A stretch of DNA of 8,758 nt from DATJQA01 sp041169145 (GTDB taxonomy: Bacteria; Patescibacteriota; Minisyncoccia; UBA6257; 2-01-FULL-56-20), in NCBI GenBank assembly GCA_041169145.1, contig JBEEJO010000032.1, forward strand, positions 1-8,758. Reading direction: 5' to 3'. This document shows, one piece after another, positions 1 to 6,517 of the stretch (positions are counted from its first letter, which is position 1; every line of letters starts with the position of its first letter). The notes below the pieces were generated by a model. That model made no database searches, had not been told where the DNA came from, and saw nothing but the letters and a program-made list of their open reading frames with translations. Both the position numbers and the translations under genes were made by a program.

Positions 1-1
1 A

Positions 2-2110
2 TACTATCAGATGCTTTACGATTTCCTGAACGCGGGATTTCGCGAGGTGCGTGTGGACGGTGCGTTCCACAATCTCCGGAATCGCATCGAACTCTCGCGG
101 TACAAAGCGCATACGATAGAGCTTGTCGTGGATCGCATTCCGGCGATGCTGGACCTTAAGCTCAAGGATAACCGCCTGCGGATCTCCGAAGCGGTGGAGT
201 CGGCGCTGAAATACGGAAACGACGTGCTGACGGTCGTTATCGGCGCGATGGACAAAGCCGCGCCGCGGCGCGGCGGAGCGAGCCCCGCTCCTTCGGGGCG
301 GGAAGCGTCCTTTTCGGCGAAATTCACCTGCCCGGTCGACGGCTTTTCGTTCCCCGAAATCGAACCGCGCCTCTTTTCGTTCAATAGTCCGTATGGCGCC
401 TGCGAAGCGTGTCACGGACTCGGCACGGAAGAGGTTTGGTCCGAAAAAATCTGTCCGGTCTGTCTTGGCAAGCGGTTGCGCCCCGAAGCGCGTTCGGTCC
501 TATTGGATGACACGAATATCGTTTCCGTGTCCGCGATGTCCATTGCGGACGCCTATACCTTCCTTGCGGAATTGGAATTGAAAAAAAAGAAAGATATGCG
601 ATTTCAGGAAGTTGCCGAAGTGCCGCTCAGGGAGATCCGGAGCCGGCTCGGATTCATGGTGGATGTCGGCTTGGAGTATCTTACGCTGGACCGCAGAGCG
701 GGCACGCTTTCGGGCGGCGAGGCCCAGCGCATCAGGCTCGCGTCGCAGATCGGTTCGCGGCTCGTCGGAACACTGTACATTCTGGACGAACCAACCATAG
801 GGCTCCATCAGCGAGACAATGCAAAACTCATCAAGACGCTCCATGAACTCCGCGATCTGGGGAATACCATCATCGTGGTCGAACACGACGAGGAAACCAT
901 CCGCGAGTCCGACTGGCTCGTGGACATCGGACCGGCCGCGGGCGTGCATGGCGGCCGCATCGTCGCGGAAGGTCCTTTGCCGCAGATATTGAAAGAACAC
1001 AAAAAATTCCCCGAGTCGCTTACGCTCGCATATCTCGGCGGAAAACAATTCATCGCTGTTCCGAAGGAACGGCGGGCGATATCCAAGAATCAGGACTATC
1101 TGAAGATACGGGGAGCAACGGCGAACAATCTGAAGAATTTGGACGTGGATATCCCGCTCCGCCGCTTTACCGCGGTGACGGGCGTCTCCGGTTCGGGAAA
1201 GAGCTCGCTCATCTACGATGTGCTCTATAAGACCCTTTCGAACACATTCAACGGTTCGGCGTACAAACCCGGTGCGCACAAAGCGTTGCTCGGCACGGAA
1301 TACGTGAATCGCGTGGTGAATGTTGACCAGTCGCCGATCGGTCGCACGCCGCGGTCCAATCCGGCGACCTACGTCGGTGCGTGGACGTTCATCCGCGACC
1401 TCTTTGCCGCGACCGACGATGCGCGCGTTCGGGGGTACAAACCGGGGAGATTCAGTTTCAATGTGCCCGGCGGACGTTGCGAGAATTGCGAAGGCCATGG
1501 CGTTATTGCCATCGAGATGCATTTCTTGCCGACGGTCTATGTGCAATGCGAAGTGTGCAAAGGCAAGCGGTTCGATCGCGAAACGCTGGAAGTGGAATAT
1601 ACGCCATCCGGCAAACGGGGGAGCGGCAAGAATATCTACGAGATCCTGCGAATGACCATCGAAGAGGCCGCGGCGTTCTTTGAGGACATTCCGTGGCTCT
1701 TTGACCGGTTGAACATCCTGAACGAGGTCGGCTTGGGATATTTGGAACTCGGCCAATCAGCGACAACGCTTTCGGGCGGTGAAGCTCAGCGCGTGAAGCT
1801 TGCCGCAGAGCTCGGCAAGCGCGATACGAGGCGCACGATCTATCTGATGGATGAACCGACAACGGGACTTCACTTCGCGGATATCCAAAAACTGCTGGAT
1901 GTGCTCCAGCGTCTCGTTGACCGCGGGAACACCATCGTCGTCATCGAGCACAACCTGGATGTCATCAAGTCCGCGGATTGGGTGATTGATTTAGGCCCCG
2001 GCGGGGGCGATAATGGAGGCCGGATGGTCGCAACGGGAACTCCCGAAACCATCGCGCGCAAGAAAGACAGCGCAACGGGAGAATATCTGCGGAAAGTGTT
2101 GCGAGCATAG
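2..2110 (+). CDS. uvrA: UvrA, excinuclease ABC subunit A (5' partial; lacks the insertion domain)
   Basis: UvrA is the dimeric DNA-damage-recognition ATPase of nucleotide excision repair; it loads UvrB on lesions in the cytoplasm. The reading frame is open from base 2, three codons before the first ATG at 11, so the start and roughly the first quarter (Walker A of the first ATPase half, most or all of the UvrB-binding domain) lie upstream. In order: first zinc-module cysteines (CPVDG at 329, CEAC at 401, CPVC at 452), ABC signature LSGGEAQRIRLA at 707, Walker B ILDEPTIGLH at 779, second Walker A GVSGSGKSS at 1181, second zinc finger (CENC at 1478, CEVC at 1547), second signature LSGGEAQRVKLA at 1769 and Walker B YLMDEPTTGLH at 1841. 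Only 13 residues separate CEAC from CPVC, where E. coli UvrA has about 110 more (the insertion domain). A GC-rich palindromic stretch (257-299) encodes a non-conserved loop. Stop TAG at 2108. The family call is certain; this is canonical UvrA-like rather than a generic ABC protein. Confidence 0.98.
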   Translation, partial: YYQMLYDFLNAGFREVRVDGAFHNLRNRIELSRYKAHTIELVVDRIPAMLDLKLKDNRLRISEAVESALKYGNDVLTVVIGAMDKAAPRRGGASPAPSGREASFSAKFTCPVDGFSFPEIEPRLFSFNSPYGACEACHGLGTEEVWSEKICPVCLGKRLRPEARSVLLDDTNIVSVSAMSIADAYTFLAELELKKKKDMRFQEVAEVPLREIRSRLGFMVDVGLEYLTLDRRAGTLSGGEAQRIRLASQIGSRLVGTLYILDEPTIGLHQRDNAKLIKTLHELRDLGNTIIVVEHDEETIRESDWLVDIGPAAGVHGGRIVAEGPLPQILKEHKKFPESLTLAYLGGKQFIAVPKERRAISKNQDYLKIRGATANNLKNLDVDIPLRRFTAVTGVSGSGKSSLIYDVLYKTLSNTFNGSAYKPGAHKALLGTEYVNRVVNVDQSPIGRTPRSNPATYVGAWTFIRDLFAATDDARVRGYKPGRFSFNVPGGRCENCEGHGVIAIEMHFLPTVYVQCEVCKGKRFDRETLEVEYTPSGKRGSGKNIYEILRMTIEEAAAFFEDIPWLFDRLNILNEVGLGYLELGQSATTLSGGEAQRVKLAAELGKRDTRRTIYLMDEPTTGLHFADIQKLLDVLQRLVDRGNTIVVIEHNLDVIKSADWVIDLGPGGGDNGGRMVATGTPETIARKKDSATGEYLRKVLRA
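257..299. repeat. GC-rich palindrome plus hairpin inserted in frame in uvrA
   Basis: Bases 257-274 (GCCGCGCCGCGGCGCGGC) form a perfect 18-bp palindrome. Eight bases later, 282-299 form a hairpin with stem GCCCCG/CGGGGC and loop CTCCTT. Together they encode a low-complexity loop (roughly AAPRRGGASPAPSGREAS) just ahead of the first zinc-module Cys, where UvrA proteins are variable in sequence and length. I infer a small palindromic or REP-like element tolerated in frame. It could also simply be GC-biased drift in an unconstrained loop; I see no second copy in this window. Confidence 0.55.
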
Positions 2111-2149
2111 TTGCTTCGGATCCCGGCGCAACGTCCGAAAATTTATCCT

Positions 2150-2707
2150 ATGACCGAAACAAAGTGGCATATTCTTAAAAAGGACGCGGCGATCATCGCC
2201 GTGAGCGTCGCGGTCGCGGTGTATGTCGGAGCGGGTAATGCTGTTGAATGGCTCCTTACGATAAGCGGCGGATTCCACTGGCTTGAGGCGTTCGTGAGCG
2301 GCATATTCTTCACGTCCGCTTTCACCACCGCTCCCGCGATCGTTCTGCTCGGCAAGCTTGCGCAACACGGCTCCGCATTGGACACCGCATTTTTCGGCGG
2401 TATCGGAGCCCTTGCCGGCGATATGATCATTTTCCAACTCTTTCGCGACAACCTGTCGCGCGACTTTTTCACGCTCGTCGGTCAGGCGGAACGCGGACGC
2501 CTCAAGCATATATTTCATCTCAAACTGTTCCGCTGGTTCACGCCGTTCATCGGCGCGTTGATCGTCGCGTCGCCCTTGCCGGACGAGCTCGCGATGGTGC
2601 TCATGGGATTTTCCCGTACGAACACGCGCGTCGTAATGCTCTTTTCGTTCGCGGCGAACTTCGCCGGCATTCTCACCATTGCGCTTGCGGCAAAAGCGAT
2701 ACAATAA
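2150..2707 (+). CDS. Unrecognised integral membrane protein, about five TM helices
   Basis: I do not recognise this 185-residue protein with confidence. Hydrophobic segments lie at about residues 13-36, 46-70, 77-98, 130-147 and 160-181, with a charged loop (about 99-125, rich in Arg, Lys and His) between the third and fourth. Distinctive motifs are FFTSAFTTAPA in TM2, GGIGALAGD in TM3 and ASPLPDEL in TM4. Small residues, Pro and acids buried in helices suggest a transporter or DedA/COG2426-like small membrane protein, but this is a guess from motif flavour only. I chose ATG 2150 because the product starts with a short charged segment followed directly by TM1; an in-frame TTG at 2111, directly after the uvrA stop, would add 13 non-hydrophobic residues. 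No Shine-Dalgarno is visible before either. It lies 39 bp after uvrA and 4 bp before the phospholipase gene, so it is probably co-transcribed with them. No link to DNA repair is evident. Confidence 0.85.
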   Translation: MTETKWHILKKDAAIIAVSVAVAVYVGAGNAVEWLLTISGGFHWLEAFVSGIFFTSAFTTAPAIVLLGKLAQHGSALDTAFFGGIGALAGDMIIFQLFRDNLSRDFFTLVGQAERGRLKHIFHLKLFRWFTPFIGALIVASPLPDELAMVLMGFSRTNTRVVMLFSFAANFAGILTIALAAKAIQ

Positions 2708-2711
2708 GACC

Positions 2712-3578
2712 ATGACGAAACCAGTTCCAAAACGAAAAAAGATCGGTCTCGCGTTGGGCGGCGGGGGAGCGCGCGGGCTTGCGCATGTCGGCGTGCTTCG
2801 CGTTCTTGTTGAGGCCGGTTTGCCGATCGACTATATCGCCGGGACGAGCATCGGTGCGCTTGTCGGCGGGTTCTACGCGGCGACGGGCGATCTGGATCTG
2901 TTGGACCAAGCGTTTTCTCGGCTCCGGCGGAAGGACGTCGCCTCGCTCGGCAAAATATTGGTGAACCGCGACGGCGCGCTTTTCCGCGACGCATCCGTGC
3001 CCGAACTGCTTCGGAGCGCCGTGGCGCACAAAAGCATAGAAGATTGCGCCATACCCTTTGCCGCTATCGCGACGGATGTGAAGAACGGCGATGCGGTGGT
3101 GATGCGGAACGGAAGCATGGATACCGCCATCCGCGCATCCATCGCCCTGCCGCTCATCTTCCAGCCGGTGAAGCGGGACGACCGGCTCCTGATGGACGGC
3201 GGATTCTCCAATCCGGTTCCGGCGGATATCGTGCGGCAGATGGGCGCGGATTATGTCATCGCGGTAGACGTCACGAGCCAATGGGTGAACACCGCCGATG
3301 AGAAAGTTTCGTGGACGAACCTGTACGACATCGTTTCGAATGCGCTGAGCGTCATAGAATACCAGCTTTCGCGCGAGATATTGAAACAAGCGGATATCGT
3401 GCTCCGCCCCGCGGTGCTTCAGCACACCTGGCTTGCTTTTGACCGGGCGGGCGAGATCATCGTCGCGGGCGCGGACGTTGCTCATGAGGAACTGAAGCAT
3501 ATATGCGAACAAGCCGGATATCCTTTGCCCGATGAAACGCCGATTGAGCGGCTCATCGATTTCATCCGTGGCAGGTAG
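2712..3578 (+). CDS. Patatin-like phospholipase (RssA/NTE-type serine acyl hydrolase)
   Basis: The 288-residue product is a single patatin domain of the short bacterial type. These enzymes use a Ser-Asp dyad to hydrolyse acyl ester bonds of (lyso)phospholipids. Visible hallmarks are the oxyanion-hole motif GGGGARG (residues 16-22), the nucleophile elbow GTSIG with Ser46, and the catalytic Asp162 in DGG, followed by NPVPADI. All are intact, so the enzyme should be active. There is no signal peptide or TM segment; the N terminus is basic (PKRKK), which could help peripheral binding to the inner membrane surface (inference). I chose ATG 2712, 4 bp after the preceding stop; a longer reading from ATG 2679 would overlap that gene and add 11 residues ahead of the conserved fold. 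The 3' end overlaps the proposed uvrC start, which suggests translational coupling. The physiological substrate cannot be inferred. Confidence 0.95.
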   Translation: MTKPVPKRKKIGLALGGGGARGLAHVGVLRVLVEAGLPIDYIAGTSIGALVGGFYAATGDLDLLDQAFSRLRRKDVASLGKILVNRDGALFRDASVPELLRSAVAHKSIEDCAIPFAAIATDVKNGDAVVMRNGSMDTAIRASIALPLIFQPVKRDDRLLMDGGFSNPVPADIVRQMGADYVIAVDVTSQWVNTADEKVSWTNLYDIVSNALSVIEYQLSREILKQADIVLRPAVLQHTWLAFDRAGEIIVAGADVAHEELKHICEQAGYPLPDETPIERLIDFIRGR

Positions 3579-4794
3579 AGCGGTCCGTTTCAAGAACGGT
3601 ATGCTGCCCGCACGGCCGGGCGTGTATCTGATGAAGAACGCCGCGGGCGGCGTGCTCTACGTCGGCAAAGCGGCGAATCTCAAACGCCGGGTCTCAAGCT
3701 ATTTCGCCCGACCGCACGACCCTCGCATCCAACAATTGGTCGGCGAGATACGACGCGTTGATTACGAGGTGACGAGCACGGCGATAGAAGCTCTGATCCG
3801 CGAAGCCGAGCTTATCAAGAAACTGGAACCGCCGTACAACATCCGCGAAAAGGACGACAAAAGCTTTTTGTCCGTCGTTATCACGCGCGAAGCATTTCCG
3901 CGCGTCCTGTTGGTCCGGGGCGCGAATATGCCAGCCGGCACCGTGTATGGTCCCTTCACGTCGGCATCGCAGCTGCGTGAAGCCCTGCGCATCCTGCGCC
4001 GCATATTTCCGTGGAACGACCATCCTTCGACAAGCTCAGAACCTTCGACCCGGCAGCGGGGTAAGCCGTGTTTCAACTACGAGCTCGGTCTTTGTCCGGG
4101 CACCTGTATCGGCGCCGCGGACGCGAAGGAATACCGAAGAACGATCGTCCAGCTCAAGCTATTCCTTGGCGGCAAACGGAAGCGGCTGGTCTCGGATCTT
4201 ACGCGCGAGATGAAGGCCGCGAGCCGCGTGCTGGACTTTGAACGCGCGGAAGCGCTCCGGAAACGCCTTTTTGCGCTTCACCATATCCAAGATGTTGCCC
4301 TTATCGATCGCGACGACCTCCAAGCTCCGGATGCGGAACATCGCGCCGCTCTGCGGATAGAAGGGTATGACATCTCGAACATATCCGGCACGAGTGCGGT
4401 CGGTTCCATGGTCGTGTTCGTGAACGACAAACCGGCGAAAGAAGAATATCGGAAATTCGCCATTCGTACCGTGACGGGAGCCGACGACCCGGCGATGCTC
4501 CGAGAGGCCCTTTATCGCCGCCTTCGCCATCGTGAATGGCCGTTGCCTGCGCTTATTCTCGTTGACGGGGGAGTGCCGCAGGTGAATGCGGCGCGTCGCG
4601 TGCTCAGAACCGCGCGAGTGCGCATTCCCGTCGTCGGCATCGCAAAAGGCCCTGAGCGGAAGCGAAACGACGTTATCGGCCTTATGCCAACGGGTATCGC
4701 GAAACAGACGCTTGTCCGTGTCCGCGACGAAGCCCATCGATTCGCGATCCAATACCATCGGCGTCTCCGCGCCAGGCAATTTCTCTTGCAGTAA
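3532..4794 (+). CDS. uvrC: UvrC, excinuclease ABC subunit C (short form without C-terminal HhH domain)
   Basis: UvrC makes the 3' and 5' incisions around a lesion after UvrB loading. Numbered from ATG 3532 (420 residues), the GIY-YIG nuclease has PGVY (Tyr32), YVG (43-45), the LKRRVSSYF Arg region and a probable catalytic Glu91 in REAELIK. A UVR (UvrB-interacting) helix pair lies at about 218-252. The RNase H-like nuclease keeps Asp280 (GYDISNISG), Asp318/319 (GADDP), Asp345 (LVDGG) and His402 (DEAHRFAI). The protein ends 18 residues after that His, whereas E. coli UvrC is about 610 residues and ends in a (HhH)2 DNA-binding domain. The next gene begins 54 bp later, so no HhH remains in another frame. 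Residues 164-176 come from a repeat-like insert. The start is uncertain: ATG 3532 overlaps the phospholipase gene by 47 bp; GTG 3568 (11 residues ahead of the conserved LPxxPGVY) and ATG 3601 are alternatives, and none has a Shine-Dalgarno. Confidence 0.95.
   Translation: MKRRLSGSSISSVAGRAVRFKNGMLPARPGVYLMKNAAGGVLYVGKAANLKRRVSSYFARPHDPRIQQLVGEIRRVDYEVTSTAIEALIREAELIKKLEPPYNIREKDDKSFLSVVITREAFPRVLLVRGANMPAGTVYGPFTSASQLREALRILRRIFPWNDHPSTSSEPSTRQRGKPCFNYELGLCPGTCIGAADAKEYRRTIVQLKLFLGGKRKRLVSDLTREMKAASRVLDFERAEALRKRLFALHHIQDVALIDRDDLQAPDAEHRAALRIEGYDISNISGTSAVGSMVVFVNDKPAKEEYRKFAIRTVTGADDPAMLREALYRRLRHREWPLPALILVDGGVPQVNAARRVLRTARVRIPVVGIAKGPERKRNDVIGLMPTGIAKQTLVRVRDEAHRFAIQYHRRLRARQFLLQ
4021..4059. 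repeat. In-frame repeat-like insert in uvrC containing CCTTCGACAAGCTCAG
   Basis: Bases 4024-4039 read CCTTCGACAAGCTCAG, a sequence I recall as the core of short dispersed repeats seen in many bacterial and metagenomic contigs. CCTTCGAC recurs at 4042-4049, 18 bp downstream. The insert encodes HPSTSSEPSTRQR (residues 164-176 from ATG 3532) between the conserved ILRRIFP segment and the GKPCFNYELGLCPG motif, a loop where UvrC proteins vary. The frame stays open, so the element is tolerated as protein. That it is a repeat in this genome is inference, since only one copy is in the window. Confidence 0.6.
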
Positions 4795-4808
4795 TACACA
4801 AGCCGAAC

Positions 4809-4839
4809 GAGACATTCTTTCGCAGGGCCGTGGTAGAAT
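4809..4839 (+). promoter_or_regulatory. Extended -10 promoter for the surface-protein genes
   Basis: The 54-bp gap between uvrC and the next gene contains TGG-TAGAAT (4831-4839). This is an extended -10 (TGn) with five of six matches to TATAAT. A weak -35 (GAGACA, 4809-4814, four of six) lies 19 bp upstream, which an extended -10 does not strictly need. The expected transcription start is about 4845-4847, just ahead of ATG 4849, implying a leaderless or nearly leaderless transcript. The call rests on motif and position only. Confidence 0.6.
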
Positions 4840-4848
4840 GATTAGCGT

Positions 4849-6513
4849 ATGGACCCCTCGCGAAAACAAGCGAAGGAGAGGGAATTTTTTGATGTACATA
4901 CCGTCCCGAAACATCACGGCAAGTTTGGCGCGCTCATCCATAGAATCAGCGGGCGGCGTTCGCATACGGTAAATCTTCAGCCAGGCCGTTTGCGGCGGTA
5001 TCGACGTTTCGTTCCTTTTGCCATAGGTGTTGCGGTGCTTGCGGTCGCATTTCTTGCCGTCCGCCTGTTCACAAAAGCGGAGGTGCATGACTATTACCCC
5101 GCCGTCTGTCTTGGAACATGGGAAAACGCCATAGGTGCATCGGGACAACCGGAAAATTTCGATCAGTCGTCCGCTGCAGAAACGTTCACCAATACGAATT
5201 CGGCCATTTACCGGCTTCCGCAGAGCGATATCTATTGCGGCGGATTCCTCCCGCCGACAGAAGAGACGAAAGGGAATATCACGAATGTTGCGCTCACGCT
5301 CATCTGGCACGTCGGAGAGCTTCAACCATCATCCGCGCCGATCGGCGTCGTAGAAACTCCGCCAAGCGTTCCGCTCGAAGATGCAACCGACACGCCCAGC
5401 GGAGCAGAGCCCGCAGTTCCCGCCGATGAATCGGGCGCTGTGACGCCTCCTCCAGCCGAAAACGTTCCTCCACCTGCCGGCGAAGTTCCGACGGGTACGC
5501 CGGCGGCTCCGGAACCGAGCGAACCGAGCGCGTATATTGCGCCGATCTCTTCTCCAATCGCCCAAGCATTGCCGAAGAGCAAGAACTGGTATGAGCAGCT
5601 GGGTCAAGCGGTAATGGAATTCGTATCGAGCCGCGTTTTCGCGCAAGAAGAAGCGACGCCGGCCGTAAGCGCCGATGCGCCTGCAGCGCCTCCGTCGGAA
5701 ACGCCGCCGCCTCCGCCCGCGGAACAGCCGGCGCCCGAGGTGCAAGCGTCTCCGACGCCTGAAATTCCTGCTCAAGACGCGGTTCCGCAAGAAGGACCCG
5801 CTTCATCGTCAGGCCAGACCATCGTTCTACCGCCGCTCACGACAACACTCGCGCCTCTCGCGACATCGACCGACAATGAGACGGCGATCCCCGCGCCGAC
5901 GGGCACGGCGATGGCGAACGAGCCGACTCCGCCCGATGAGCACTTCCTCAAGGTGAGTTACAGCGTGAACGGAGAATCGTGGTTCGAGATCGGCAAGGTC
6001 AGTATGGCGAACTGGCAGAACTTCACGGTGCGCCTTCCGGTTTCAAGTTGGAGCGAGCTGAAAAATCTGCAGATATCCGTCCAGGACATTCCGACGACCC
6101 TGAACCCGATTCCGCCCGTATATCTCGCGGGCATGTTCGTCGAGGTGAACTACGAATTGCCGCCGATCTTTTTGGAGAACGTAGCGGAAGACCAACCGAC
6201 AGCGCCCGATGGCATTCCTATCGTCACGCTCTCGGGCGATAAGCGTCCCGTGCCGGCCGGGGGCCGCCAGGCGAACTGGAACGCCAATGAAGCGCCCACG
6301 TTCGATTTCGATCTTGGCGGCATTTCATCTCCAGCGGCTATCTCGGCACCGGAAGATGCGGAACCGGCTCCGCCGGCAAGTTCGGAAACGCCGGCAACAC
6401 CCGCACCGAGCGACGCTATGATTCCGCCAGCCGAGCCAGCAAGTCCCTCGCCCGCGGTCGCGCCCGACGCACCTGAGGCATCTTCCTCTCCCGATTCGCA
6501 ACCAATACCGTAG
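4849..6513 (+). CDS. Membrane-anchored surface protein with Pro/Ala-rich insert and tail
   Basis: No named family is recognised in this 554-residue protein. It has an Arg/Lys/His-rich N-terminal segment (1-53) and one hydrophobic helix at about 54-74 with no obvious signal-peptidase site, so it is probably a type II anchor with the rest outside the cell. The ectodomain begins with a conserved-looking block (about 80-158) including CLGTWEN (Cys87) and IYCGGF (Cys130), a possible disulfide pair. About 200 residues rich in Pro, Ala, Ser, Thr and Glu follow (160-363), containing one helix-like island at 245-266 that ends in VFAQ. A beta-rich block (365-425; FLKVSYSVNGESWFEIGKV, then NFTVRLPVSSW and AGMFVEVNYE) follows. 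The two blocks plausibly form one jelly-roll-like domain interrupted by the linker. A second Pro/Ala-rich tail runs from about 430 to the end. ATG 4849 is the only good start, 9 bp from the -10 element. The next gene begins 4 bp downstream. The cell-surface role is inferred from layout. Confidence 0.88.
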   Translation: MDPSRKQAKEREFFDVHTVPKHHGKFGALIHRISGRRSHTVNLQPGRLRRYRRFVPFAIGVAVLAVAFLAVRLFTKAEVHDYYPAVCLGTWENAIGASGQPENFDQSSAAETFTNTNSAIYRLPQSDIYCGGFLPPTEETKGNITNVALTLIWHVGELQPSSAPIGVVETPPSVPLEDATDTPSGAEPAVPADESGAVTPPPAENVPPPAGEVPTGTPAAPEPSEPSAYIAPISSPIAQALPKSKNWYEQLGQAVMEFVSSRVFAQEEATPAVSADAPAAPPSETPPPPPAEQPAPEVQASPTPEIPAQDAVPQEGPASSSGQTIVLPPLTTTLAPLATSTDNETAIPAPTGTAMANEPTPPDEHFLKVSYSVNGESWFEIGKVSMANWQNFTVRLPVSSWSELKNLQISVQDIPTTLNPIPPVYLAGMFVEVNYELPPIFLENVAEDQPTAPDGIPIVTLSGDKRPVPAGGRQANWNANEAPTFDFDLGGISSPAAISAPEDAEPAPPASSETPATPAPSDAMIPPAEPASPSPAVAPDAPEASSSPDSQPIP

Positions 6514-6517
6514 TATT

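Noticed and set aside
282..299. GC hairpin as a transcription terminator
   Set aside because: It lies inside uvrA, has only a 6-bp stem and has no following T-run.
581..588. Run of eight A in uvrA as a programmed slippage site
   Set aside because: It encodes an ordinary Lys-rich segment in the continuous frame, and both downstream ATPase motifs are in that same frame.
500..1756. A 418-codon open frame on the minus strand
   Set aside because: It is wholly antisense to conserved uvrA sequence including Walker and zinc motifs; the translation is Arg/His-rich with no recognisable domain.
2111..2150. TTG start or promoter for the membrane protein
   Set aside because: TTG 2111 directly abuts the uvrA stop and adds residues unlike a membrane N terminus; no -35/-10 pair with proper spacing was found in the gap.
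4795..4848. Frameshifted remnant of the UvrC HhH domain
   Set aside because: Only 54 bp are available and no HhH-like sequence appears in any frame.
4892..4972. Small ORF starting at ATG 4892 behind AAGGAGAGG
   Set aside because: The SD-like sequence is inside the larger gene; the 26-codon product has no features and ends quickly in an alternate frame.
4159..5325. A 388-codon open frame on the minus strand
   Set aside because: It spans the antisense of uvrC, the promoter gap and the next gene; its translation has no domain features, and the + strand genes are well supported.
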